Source: Propionibacteriaceae bacterium
GTDB taxonomy: Bacteria; Actinomycetota; Actinomycetes; Propionibacteriales; Propionibacteriaceae
DNA length: 41,728 nucleotides
Assembly (NCBI GenBank): GCA_031272805.1
Contig: JAISTC010000154.1
Span: 1 to 41,728 of the forward strand
Reading direction: 5' to 3'
Part shown: positions 26,434 through 41,728 of the stretch, piece after piece
Numbering within the stretch: position 1 is the first letter of the stretch
Layout: the number at the start of each line of letters is the position of its first letter
Translations under genes and position numbers: made by a program
Notes under the pieces: model-generated
Database searches by the model: none
The model's input: the letters and a program-made list of their open reading frames with translations, nothing else
Told to the model about the DNA's origin: nothing

Positions 26434-28095
26434 ATGACCACCCTCGTCACGCCGGCCGCCGGCCCCGCCGTCGGCCCGGCGCCCCTGCCCGGCTCGGCCG
26501 GCGACACGTCGCCCGCCTGGCTGCGGCGCCGCGACCTGGGCGGGGGAGTGCAGCTCCGCCAGGCCTGGCCGGAGGAGTATCCGGAGGCCGAGGACCTGCT
26601 GGTGGCGGCCTTCACCACCGGCTGCTGGGTGTCGCCCGGCTACGAGGCCGGGCTGCGCACCCTGGCCGAGCGGTCCGTCCGCCACCACGTCTGGGTGGCC
26701 GCCGAGACGCTGCCGCGCGACGACCGGCTCCTGGCCGTCGTCCTGACGCCCCGGGCCGAACACCTGGGGGACGGGCCCTTCACGTTCTCGATCCTGGCCG
26801 TCCACCCCGCCGCCCGCGGCCGCCGCCTCGGCGAGGCCCTCGTCCGCCACGCCCTGGACCTGGCCCGCGCCCACGGCCACGCCACGGTCGAAATCCACTC
26901 GAGCCCCCAGATGAGCGAGGCCCACCGGCTCTACTACCGGCTCGGCTTCCGCCGCCGGATCGACGACGAGATCGTCATCGTGTCCGAATTCGCCGAGCGG
27001 CTGCTGACGCTGACCTACCGGCTGCCCGACCCGCTGCCGCCGGGCCAGGCGGTCGCCGTCGCGGCGGCGCCGCCCGGGGCCGTCCCGCCGGCCGCCGACC
27101 CGTTCGACCGGACACCGCCGGACCGGACGGCGTGGCCCGACCCGCCCGCCGGCCGGATCGACGCCGCCGGGGCGTTCAGCGTGACCGGCCGCCGCCACGA
27201 CGCGGTGGCCCGCCGCGCCGCCCAACTGGGCCACGGGCTGGGCGGGCGACCCGGCCACCCGGCGGGGCTGGTGGCGCAGATCACGGCCGACCTCTGGGAC
27301 GGCGCGTACGCCGTCCTCTGGTCGCCCGACGCGGCGGCCCGGCGGGCGGCCGCGCGCGTGTTCTTCGCCCGCCTCGACCGGCTCGACGCCCGCCTGGCGC
27401 AGGGCGGGCCGTTCCTCCACGGCGCGGAGCCGCGGGCCGACGACGTGCTCCTGGCGGCCGTCTTGCTGACCTACGACGCCGGCTGGCGGGCGGGTTTCCC
27501 GCCCGCGGCCGGGGCGGTCGCCCACTTCCCGCACCTGTGGGACTCGGCCCGCCGCCTGGTGGCCCGGGCCGGGGCGGCCGTGGTCGTGCCGGACGACTTC
27601 GGGCGTGGTCCCTGGGGTGCCCTCCCGCCGATCCCGGGGCTGGACGACCCGGGGGCCGCCTGGCTGGACCCGGCCCACGCCGGATTGCCCGCCCGCGCGC
27701 GGTCGGGCGACGCCCGGCCGACGCCCTACTCGGGCGACTGGCCGGCCTCGTCCCGGGCCGACCGGGACACGCTCTGGCGGGTCGTCACGCGGCTGGCCGC
27801 CGGGCCCGACGGCGGGCTGGGGCGGCGGCTCCGCGAGGACCTGGGCGAGGGAGCGTGGCGCCTGGCCCAGGGCGCGCCCGCGCTCACCCAGACGGCGCTG
27901 CGCCGGACCTTCTGGGCCCGGCTGGCCTGGCTCGACCACCGCGTCACGCCGCTGGGCCCGGCCGCGCGCGGCCACGTCGTCCGCACGCTCGTGACCGGCT
28001 TCCCGGCCCTGCGCCGCGTCTTCCCGCCGATCGACCCCGACCTGGCCGACTTCCCACATCTGGCCGCCCTCGCGGCGGACCTGGACCCCGCGTGA
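26434..28095 (+). CDS. Fusion protein: N-terminal GNAT acetyltransferase plus C-terminal GST-C-like region
   Basis: GNAT motif FSILAVHPAARGRRLGEALVRHALDLARAHGHATVEIHSSPQMSEAHRLYYRLGFRRR; C-terminal DLWDGAYAVLWSP...ARVFFARLDRLDARLAQGGPFLHGAEPRADDVLLAAVLLTYDA parallels the GST-C region of neighbouring paralogues. Confidence 0.75.
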   Translation: MTTLVTPAAGPAVGPAPLPGSAGDTSPAWLRRRDLGGGVQLRQAWPEEYPEAEDLLVAAFTTGCWVSPGYEAGLRTLAERSVRHHVWVAAETLPRDDRLLAVVLTPRAEHLGDGPFTFSILAVHPAARGRRLGEALVRHALDLARAHGHATVEIHSSPQMSEAHRLYYRLGFRRRIDDEIVIVSEFAERLLTLTYRLPDPLPPGQAVAVAAAPPGAVPPAADPFDRTPPDRTAWPDPPAGRIDAAGAFSVTGRRHDAVARRAAQLGHGLGGRPGHPAGLVAQITADLWDGAYAVLWSPDAAARRAAARVFFARLDRLDARLAQGGPFLHGAEPRADDVLLAAVLLTYDAGWRAGFPPAAGAVAHFPHLWDSARRLVARAGAAVVVPDDFGRGPWGALPPIPGLDDPGAAWLDPAHAGLPARARSGDARPTPYSGDWPASSRADRDTLWRVVTRLAAGPDGGLGRRLREDLGEGAWRLAQGAPALTQTALRRTFWARLAWLDHRVTPLGPAARGHVVRTLVTGFPALRRVFPPIDPDLADFPHLAALAADLDPA

Positions 28096-28126
28096 CCCCT
28101 GACAGACCTGACAGAAAGGACATCCC

Positions 28127-29179
28127 ATGACCCTCAGCCCCACCCTGGAGACCACCCTCCCCGAGTTGACGGCCGAACAGACCCCCGACGGCGCGTTCCG
28201 CCGCCAGCGCAACTGGTTCTCCGGCCGCTTCGGCCCGGCGCCGGGCCAGTTCCCGGTCGAACCGGGCCGCTACGCCGTCTTCGGCTCCCTCGGCTGCGGC
28301 TGGGCCCGCCGCCAGCGCATCATCCTCCGGCTCCTCGGCCTGGAGCAGGCCGTCCGGTTCGTCCAATTGTCCGACCGCGACGAGGACGGCTGGCTGATCG
28401 CGCCGGACGGCGCCGACCTCGTGGCCCGCTTCGGGACGCGCCGGCTCAACGACTTCTACCGGGGGACCGACCCCAACTACCAGGGCCGGGGGACGTCGCC
28501 GACCGTGGTCGACCTGGAGACCGGCCGCGTCGTGTCGAACAACTACCACCTCCTGCCCCAGGACTGGGAGACCGCCTGGGCGCCCTACCACCGGGACGGC
28601 GCCCCGGACCTCTACCCGGAACACCTGCGCCGCGAGATCGACCTGCTCAACCAGCAGTTGTTCGACGACGTCAACAACGGGACGTACAAGGTCCTGTTCG
28701 CGACCAACCCGGCGGCCGCCCGCGTCGCCCACACGGTCTTCGCCGCCCGCCTGGCCGACCTCGAGTTCCGGCTGACGAGCCGCCGCTACCTGTTCGGCGA
28801 CGCCGTCACGGACTCCGACGTCCGGCTGTTCCAGACCCTGTCGAGCTACGAGCGGGCGTACCGGCCCGGGCTGGCCGCCGTCCTCGGGGAGGGCGTGGTC
28901 CACGTCACGGACTACCCGGCGCTCTGGGGCTACGCGCGCGACCTGTTCGCCCAGGGCTTCGCCGACCCGTTGGAGCAATACTTCCTCGGGCTCCTGCCCG
29001 GCCCCGACGGCGGGTACCTGGCGGGCAAGGGCTTCGCCCCGCCCGGCTACCTCCTGCCGCCGCCGGCCGAGGCGCTGGCGGCGTGGCGCCAGCCGAGCGG
29101 CCGGGAGGCGCTGACCGGGTCGCCGTACTACTCCGGCCCCGGTGGCGGCGGCTCGGCCGAGCGCTGGACGTTCGCCTGA
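28127..29179 (+). CDS. Glutathionyl-hydroquinone reductase-like protein, paralogue 2 (CGWA motif)
   Basis: YAVFGSLGCGWARRQRIILRLLGLEQAV, SPTVVDLETGRVVSNNYHLLPQDWE, LFDDVNNGTYKVLFATN, RRYLFGDAVTDSDVRLFQTLSSYERAY. Confidence 0.88.
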   Translation: MTLSPTLETTLPELTAEQTPDGAFRRQRNWFSGRFGPAPGQFPVEPGRYAVFGSLGCGWARRQRIILRLLGLEQAVRFVQLSDRDEDGWLIAPDGADLVARFGTRRLNDFYRGTDPNYQGRGTSPTVVDLETGRVVSNNYHLLPQDWETAWAPYHRDGAPDLYPEHLRREIDLLNQQLFDDVNNGTYKVLFATNPAAARVAHTVFAARLADLEFRLTSRRYLFGDAVTDSDVRLFQTLSSYERAYRPGLAAVLGEGVVHVTDYPALWGYARDLFAQGFADPLEQYFLGLLPGPDGGYLAGKGFAPPGYLLPPPAEALAAWRQPSGREALTGSPYYSGPGGGGSAERWTFA

Positions 29180-29192
29180 GGCGGCGCTCGCG

Positions 29193-30149
29193 TCACGCCA
29201 GGAACTGGCGGCACTCCTGCCAGAGTTGCTCCGACTCGGGGATGTCCGGGAAGAAGACCTCGAAGTCGTGCCACAGGTAGTGGCAGACGTGGACCTTGAC
29301 CTTGGCCCCAGCCTGCGCCAACCGGCGGCCGAACTGGAGCGTGTCGGACAGCAGGACCTCCGTGTCGTCGGCCACGAGGAACGTCGGCGGGAACTCGGCC
29401 AGCCGGTCGAATGTGATCGGGGCGATCTCCGGGTCGTCGTCCAGGTCCGTCCCCGTCACGAGCAGGTCGTGGTAGCCCGCGGACAGGCCGCCCAGGAAGA
29501 TCTGGTCGGTGTCGATGTTGTCGCGGTGGGAGACCAGGCCGTGGCGGATGTGGTCCGCGTCGTAGTAGATGTCGACCGGCGGGTGGAGCGCGATGATCGC
29601 CCCTGGCGTCGGCTGGCCGCGCCGGATCAGCCGGACGGCCAACTCGAGCGCCAGCGCCGCGCCCGCCGAGTCACCGACCACGGTGATGTCTTCGGGCGCG
29701 TAGCCGCACCCGTCGCGCAGGTACTCGAACGCCGCCGTGACGTCGTCCAGGGCGGCCGGGAGCTTGTGCTGGGGCGCCAGCCGGTAGTCGGGCGCGAGCA
29801 CGGGCAGGCTGAGCTTCTGGGCCAGGTGGAGGCCGACGAACCGGGCGTAGTAGCCGTTGCCGCAGATGAAGCCGCCGCCGTGGAGGTAGAGGACAACCCG
29901 CTTCTGCCCGGCGTCGCGGGCCGGGTCGCGGTAGAACGCGGCGGCCTGGCCGTCGATGGCGATGTCGTCACGTTCGTAGCCGGGCGGCGTCGAATCGTCC
30001 AGGTAGTCGTAGGTCGCCCCCGGCACAAGAGGGCATTTGACCTTGTCCTGAAGTTTTTGTCCGAGCGCCGCGGTGGCCGCGTCACTGCGCATCTTCGTCT
30101 CTCTGAAAAACCAGGGCTCCCCATCGAACCCCTCGAAATGGCCCGCCAT
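29193..30149 (-). CDS. Alpha/beta hydrolase (hormone-sensitive-lipase type esterase)
   Basis: VVLYLHGGGFICGNG, LAPDYRLAPQHKLPAALDDV, TVVGDSAGAALALELAVRL. Confidence 0.93.
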   Translation of the reverse strand: MAGHFEGFDGEPWFFRETKMRSDAATAALGQKLQDKVKCPLVPGATYDYLDDSTPPGYERDDIAIDGQAAAFYRDPARDAGQKRVVLYLHGGGFICGNGYYARFVGLHLAQKLSLPVLAPDYRLAPQHKLPAALDDVTAAFEYLRDGCGYAPEDITVVGDSAGAALALELAVRLIRRGQPTPGAIIALHPPVDIYYDADHIRHGLVSHRDNIDTDQIFLGGLSAGYHDLLVTGTDLDDDPEIAPITFDRLAEFPPTFLVADDTEVLLSDTLQFGRRLAQAGAKVKVHVCHYLWHDFEVFFPDIPESEQLWQECRQFLA

Positions 30150-30177
30150 GCCATCTCCTTCCGCTAGGCCCCACTAT

Positions 30178-30246
30178 GCCACGGGGTCGGGCACGCTGGC
30201 TACGGAGCGAGGAACGAGCGACAGCCAGCGGGCCCGACCCCGTGGC
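30178..30246. repeat. Long intergenic inverted repeat (candidate terminator or mobile palindrome)
   Basis: GCCACGGGGTCGGGC (30178-30192)/GCCCGACCCCGTGGC (30232-30246) continued by CGCTGGCT (30194-30201)/AGCCAGCG (30223-30230). Confidence 0.85.
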
Positions 30247-30270
30247 CCTGTCCGACACCGCGGCCGTGGC

Positions 30271-31017
30271 TTACTGGCGCTGGGTGTCTCTGGCGAAGGC
30301 CCAGATGGCGGCGGCCAGGCCCAGCACGATCCAGCCGATCGTGTTGGCCCAGTCCCAGCCGTCCGCCACGAGGGCGTCCGGGCCGAACCGGGCCATGATC
30401 AGCCGGACCGGGCCGCCCATCGGCACGATCCGCTGGGCCGTGTCGAAGAACGCCCCGGACAAGGGCAGTTGGAAGCAGCCGGACAGGACGGCGCAGATCA
30501 TGAGGACCGGCACGGCGACCGCCGTGGCCGTGTCGCCGCGGCAGAGCATGGCGATGAACAGGCCGATCCCGGAGAAGGTCAGCCCGCCGAGCCAGGCCAG
30601 GACGAAGGTCAAGGCCCAGACCGCGCCGGGCATCTCGGCGGCGTGGCGGATGACGCCGACCACGTAGAGCACGAGGACGGCGCAGAAGGCCGCCACGAGC
30701 CCGGCCACGAGCTTCGTCGCCACATACGCCCACGGCCGCAGCGGCGTCAACCGGAGTTGCCGGTTCCAGCCCAGCGGCCGCTCCATGGCCACGCCGATCG
30801 CCGCCGTCGTGGTCGTCATGCAACTGCCGTACAGCCCCATGAGCGCGAGGATGACGGCGTCGACGTTGCCGGTCCCGGCCGGCTGGTCGCCGAACGCCGC
30901 GCCGAACGCCAGGTAGAAGCCGATCGGCATCGCGAAGCAGAAGAACAGCGTGACGGCCTTCTTGAGGGTGCGCCGGACTTCGAGGCCGGTGTACGCCAGG
31001 TTGAGTCCGTGACTCAT
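30271..31017 (-). CDS. ABC-2 type transporter permease
   Basis: MSHGLNLAYTGLEVRRTLKKAVTLFFCFAMPIGFYLAFGAAF; about six hydrophobic segments; overlaps the upstream ATPase stop. Confidence 0.88.
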   Translation of the reverse strand: MSHGLNLAYTGLEVRRTLKKAVTLFFCFAMPIGFYLAFGAAFGDQPAGTGNVDAVILALMGLYGSCMTTTTAAIGVAMERPLGWNRQLRLTPLRPWAYVATKLVAGLVAAFCAVLVLYVVGVIRHAAEMPGAVWALTFVLAWLGGLTFSGIGLFIAMLCRGDTATAVAVPVLMICAVLSGCFQLPLSGAFFDTAQRIVPMGGPVRLIMARFGPDALVADGWDWANTIGWIVLGLAAAIWAFARDTQRQ

Positions 31018-31940
31018 GGCTTCACCTCGCTGCCATCCGCCGCCGCCCCGGTCAGGGCGAGGAACGCCTCCTCCAGCCCCTGGGCCGTCACGAGCACGTC
31101 GTGGGCGGCGGTCGTGGCGAAGAGCTGTTTGACGACCGCGTCCGAGTCGCGGCACTGGACCGAGATCTGCGGGCCCTGGACCGTCGCCCGGCCCAACGCC
31201 CCCAGGGCCGTCGCGGCGGCCTGCGCGGCCTCGGCCGAGTCGAGGTCCGCCGTCACGACACGGCCCGCCACGAGGGAGCGGATCTCGGCGGTCGTGCCAT
31301 CCGCGATGACCTGGCCGTGGTCGATCAACACGACGCGGTCGGCGAACTCGTCGGCCTCCTCCAGGTAGTGGGTGGCGAAGACGACGGTTCGGCCCTCGGC
31401 CGCTTGGGCGTGGATGTCACGCCAGAAGTCGCGCCGCGCGCCCACGTCCATGCCCGTGGTGGGCTCGTCGAGGATGAGGAGGCTGGGGTCGGACACGAGG
31501 GCCATGGCGAACTTCACCCGCTGCTTCTCGCCGCCGGAGAGGCTCTGGACCCGGCGCTTCCCGAAGTCGCCCAGACCTGTGACCTGGATGACCGCGTCGG
31601 CCCGGGCCCGGCCGACGCCGAACAGGGCGGCGATGAGGCGGACGTGGTCGGCGGCCGTAATGTCGTTGAGGAGCCCGCCGGTCTGGGTGATGGCGGCGAC
31701 GTGGCCGGCGTCGACGGCGGCGCGCGGGCTGGCGCCGGCGATCGTGACGGTGCCCGCAGTGGGTTGGCTCAACCCGAGGACCATGTCCAGCGTGGTCGTC
31801 TTCCCGGCCCCATTCGGACCGAGGACGGCGACGACCTCGCCGACGTTGATCGTGAGATCGACGCCGCGGACGGCGTGAACAGACCCGAAGGTCTTGGTGA
31901 CGTGTTCAAGCTGGATGGCAGGAGGCGTGACGGCGGCCAT
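31014..31940 (-). CDS. ABC transporter ATP-binding protein (drug-exporter type)
   Basis: VLGPNGAGKTTTLDMVLGL, QSLSGGEKQRVKFAMALVSDPSLLILDEPTTGMD. Confidence 0.95.
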   Translation of the reverse strand: MAAVTPPAIQLEHVTKTFGSVHAVRGVDLTINVGEVVAVLGPNGAGKTTTLDMVLGLSQPTAGTVTIAGASPRAAVDAGHVAAITQTGGLLNDITAADHVRLIAALFGVGRARADAVIQVTGLGDFGKRRVQSLSGGEKQRVKFAMALVSDPSLLILDEPTTGMDVGARRDFWRDIHAQAAEGRTVVFATHYLEEADEFADRVVLIDHGQVIADGTTAEIRSLVAGRVVTADLDSAEAAQAAATALGALGRATVQGPQISVQCRDSDAVVKQLFATTAAHDVLVTAQGLEEAFLALTGAAADGSEVKP

Positions 31941-31991
31941 GAGCAGAGGCTATGCCCACAGCACCCCCCCCGCAAGGGGTCCTTTGGGGTC

Positions 31992-32071
31992 CTCCTAGGA
32001 GGCCGATTGAGCGTCGCTGACCCGACACGCCGAGTGTTTGGGCCCGTTCGCGGCGAGGATCGCTCAATCGG
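31992..32071. repeat. Intergenic palindrome and inverted repeat between hppA and the exporter ATPase gene
   Basis: CCTCCTAGGAGG perfect palindrome (31992-32003); CCGATTGAGCG (32004-32014)/CGCTCAATCGG (32061-32071). Confidence 0.7.
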
Positions 32072-32101
32072 TTCCTGATGGGCCTGATGGTCCTGGTGGT
32101 C

Positions 32102-34741
<2,640 letters not shown>

Positions 34742-35024
34742 GACTTCTCCTCGGGCGTCGGTGTCGAATGGGCCTAGGTAGACCTGTGGTGGGGGTATTC
34801 GGTTGTGGGTTCGGTTTCCGGCGGCCGGGCGGACCAGTCGGGGTCCGTCGGGCCACTGAGCGACATTACCGGAAAATCCGGGGGTCGGGCGAGAGGTTCA
34901 AGCGATGTCACGCGGACCGCCCGGCCCCGCGCGGCGGCCCCGCCGTCGTGGCGCAGCGGAGGTTGTGGGGCCCAGGAGTAGACTGGCGGCCTCACCGGAG
35001 TTTGGAGCGGTCCGAAGGAATGCG

Positions 35025-36512
35025 ATGGCCAAGAAGTCTCGGGCGGCGGCGCCGCAGCGGGCGGATGGCCGCAACCGCCTGACCCGCCGCCAGCGCATCG
35101 GCCTCATCGCCGGGCTGTCGTCCGGCCTCCTCGTCGTCCTGCTGGCCGGGGCCGTCTTCGGTATCAAGATCTATTTCTCCGACCGGGTCCACCCGGGCGT
35201 CGAGCTGGCGGGGGAGAGCCTCGACGGGCTGACGCTGACCGAGGTCCAGGCCAAGGTCGCCCAAATGACCGCCGGCCGGACCATGACCGTAACGGTCGAG
35301 TCCGGCGACGACTCGGTCAAGACACTCTCCGCCGACCCGGCCGACCTCGGCCTGACCGTCGACATCGAGGCCACGGCGCAGGCCGCCCTGGCCGCCGCCG
35401 ACGGCCACTCCATCATCGACGCCTACGCGCCCTGGGTGCAGAAGCCCGTCCAGTTCGTCACCCGGCTCGACGCGGACCAGGCCGCCGCGTGGGTCAAGGC
35501 CCAGCTGACGAAGTACGGCCAGCCGGCGACCGACGCCAGCGTGACCTTCGACGCGGCGGCCGACGCGTTCGTGACGACGCCGGCCGCGTCCGGGACCGCC
35601 GTCGACCCGGCGCCCCTCGACGCCGCCCTGGCCCAATGGGCGGCCGACCCGCTGTCCGAGCCGGCGGTCTCGCTGACCATCGTGGAGAAGGCGCCGGACA
35701 TCGACGCCGCCGCGGCGGCCCAGGTGGCGGCCGCGGCCAACGACCGGCTGACGCTGGACGTCACTGTCACGACGGACGTCGGCTCGTACTCGCCCAGCCG
35801 CGAGGCGCGGATCCGCTGGACGACGTTCCAGGCCGACACGGCGGCCGGCTCGATCAAGATCGTCTACGACCGCGCGGCCATGCGCGCCGAGCTCCCCGAG
35901 GTCCTGGAGGAGGAGCTGACCCAGGCGCGCGTCGACAAGGCGATCGTGACCAACGCGGCCGGGACGACCCTCGGCGTCCTGACCGACGGCGCCGACGGGA
36001 TCAAGCTCAAGGACGAGGCCGCCCTCATCAACCAGATCGCCGACGCCTTGGACCAGGGCAAGGCCCTCGATGCGGTGGCGCCGACCGTGACCGACGAGTT
36101 CGAGACCAAGACCGAGAAGATCACCGACGTCCACGGCGGCAAGTGGTTCGACGTCAACCTCTCGACCTACCGCGTCGTGGCGTACCAGGGCGACTCGGCG
36201 GTCAACAGCTTCCTCGTCTCCTACGGCATGTCCGGCCACGAGACGCCGCCCGGGCTCTGGACCGTCGTCCGGCAGGTCCAGAACGACCGCATGATCGGCG
36301 AGATCGACCCCAAGACCGGCAAGCCGGAATACGACACTCCGGTCCAGTACTCGACCTACTTCACGTGGGGCGGCGTGGCCTTCCACGCGGCGCCGTGGGT
36401 GACGACGTTCGGGACCAACGTGTCCCACGGCTGCGTCAACATGACGACATCCGACGCGCAATGGGTGTTCAACTGGGCGGAAGTCGGCGTGCCGGTCTAC
36501 GTCCACTGGTGA
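35025..36512 (+). CDS. L,D-transpeptidase (YkuD) with N-terminal peptidoglycan-binding-type repeats
   Basis: N-terminal TM; VHPGVELAGESLDGLTLTEVQAKVAQM; C-terminal SHGCVNMTTSDAQWVFNWAEVGVPVYV catalytic motif. Confidence 0.93.
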   Translation: MAKKSRAAAPQRADGRNRLTRRQRIGLIAGLSSGLLVVLLAGAVFGIKIYFSDRVHPGVELAGESLDGLTLTEVQAKVAQMTAGRTMTVTVESGDDSVKTLSADPADLGLTVDIEATAQAALAAADGHSIIDAYAPWVQKPVQFVTRLDADQAAAWVKAQLTKYGQPATDASVTFDAAADAFVTTPAASGTAVDPAPLDAALAQWAADPLSEPAVSLTIVEKAPDIDAAAAAQVAAAANDRLTLDVTVTTDVGSYSPSREARIRWTTFQADTAAGSIKIVYDRAAMRAELPEVLEEELTQARVDKAIVTNAAGTTLGVLTDGADGIKLKDEAALINQIADALDQGKALDAVAPTVTDEFETKTEKITDVHGGKWFDVNLSTYRVVAYQGDSAVNSFLVSYGMSGHETPPGLWTVVRQVQNDRMIGEIDPKTGKPEYDTPVQYSTYFTWGGVAFHAAPWVTTFGTNVSHGCVNMTTSDAQWVFNWAEVGVPVYVHW

Positions 36513-36624
36513 GGCGCCCTGCACACTCGTGCACTATCGTGCAAGCCTGTTCAGTCATGGCGGACGGGCGTGCAGGCCCGGCGGTTCCGCTCTAGGCTGG
36601 CGGGCGACCGACCGGAAGGACCTG

Positions 36625-40173
<3,549 letters not shown>

Positions 40174-40193
40174 GGCCGTTCCGGGTTGCGTTG

Positions 40194-40568
40194 TCAGCGG
40201 TCGAGCATGGTCACGCCGTAAGCGGCGAACGCGCCGTCGGTGGTCGCCACGGGCAGGCCTTCCGCCAGGGCCTGGGCGATGATCATGCGGTCGAAGGGGT
40301 CACGGTGATGCCAGGGGAGGTCGCGGACGAGGCCGGCGTGGGCGGCCGTGAACGGTAGTTCGGCGAAGCCCTGGTCGGTCACGGCGGCGAGGTAGTCGGC
40401 GGGCACGGCGAGTTTGCCAAGGGAGGCTTTGATCGAGATTTCCACGCCGGAGACGGCAGAGAAGAAGACATCGTTGGCGGGGTCTTCGAGGGCGTCCCGG
40501 AACGGGGCCAGGCGGGGGTCGTCCGACAGGCTGAACAGGAGCACGTTCGTGTCGAGCAGGAGCCTCAT
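40194..40568 (-). CDS. PIN-domain toxin (VapC-like)
   Basis: MRLLLDTNVLLFSLSDDPRL ... FFSAVSGVEISIKASLGKL ... DLPWHHRDPFDRMIIAQALAEGLPVATTDGAFAAYGV. Confidence 0.93.
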   Translation of the reverse strand: MRLLLDTNVLLFSLSDDPRLAPFRDALEDPANDVFFSAVSGVEISIKASLGKLAVPADYLAAVTDQGFAELPFTAAHAGLVRDLPWHHRDPFDRMIIAQALAEGLPVATTDGAFAAYGVTMLDR

Positions 40569-40798
40569 GCGCCGTACCAGTCCTGGTCGTCGGCGGCTGT
40601 GAAATCCTCCCAGTCCGGGGACAGGCTGATCTGGCCCTTGAGCCGTCCCAAGATCCGCCGCTCGCGCCGGATCGGGAAGGGGATGATCTGGGCGACCGGC
40701 TTGGCGTGGCGTGTGATCGTGATCCCCTGGCCGGTCTCCTGGACCTGCGCGATGAGCTGGGACAGATGGGTCTTGGCGTCGTAAATCGACACGGTCAT
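40565..40798 (-). CDS. Phd/YefM-type antitoxin (VapB-like)
   Basis: MTVSIYDAKTHLSQLIAQVQETGQGITITRHAKPVAQIIPF; stop overlaps the PIN start. Confidence 0.92.
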   Translation of the reverse strand: MTVSIYDAKTHLSQLIAQVQETGQGITITRHAKPVAQIIPFPIRRERRILGRLKGQISLSPDWEDFTAADDQDWYGA

Positions 40799-40958
40799 GG
40801 CAGGACACTAGCAGAAATTGACCAGTCTGACCAGACCAGATTTACGGGCCGGGCGGCACGCCGGTGGACCGCGTGACAACAGAACCGTGCCGATCGCACG
40901 TGCGGCAAGCCGTGACGTGGCCGTAACCGGAAGGAAACGTCGTTTTGCGCCCCCGTAA

Positions 40959-41728
<770 letters not shown>

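Overview
High-GC window that looks actinobacterial by synteny (inference). It contains one core block, one accessory island and the edge of a nitrogen-fixation locus. Core genes: aspS 3' end; rarA; the DUF948-like gene, a small membrane protein, alaS, ruvX and mltG; aroE-aroC-aroK-aroB; a PaiB-like gene, efp and nusB. An accessory island (about 5.1-9.0 kb) between rarA and ald carries a RES/Xre toxin-antitoxin (TA) pair, a truncated second copy of its antitoxin, a DUF4143-type ATPase with a duplicated palindromic upstream site, a zinc-ribbon micro-ORF and a RelE/Phd-type pair. A cluster at 20.9-30.1 kb combines a MarR regulator, an LLM flavin monooxygenase, two glutathionyl-hydroquinone-reductase-like proteins, a GNAT-GST fusion, a polar amino-acid ABC importer, tRNA-Cys and an alpha/beta hydrolase. 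I read it as a candidate, possibly undescribed, S-conjugate/sulfur-salvage locus. Further right are an ABC-2 exporter, a membrane H+-pyrophosphatase with an N-terminal lipobox, an L,D-transpeptidase, nifJ, a VapBC-like pair and the 5' part of nifH. Other notable items are a RyR-domain protein whose P-loop motifs look degenerate, a dispersed palindromic repeat family with one copy inserted in frame inside aroE, a 20-21 bp-spaced repeat array after rarA, and an inverted repeat that covers the nifH Shine-Dalgarno. All family calls are by eye; no searches were run.
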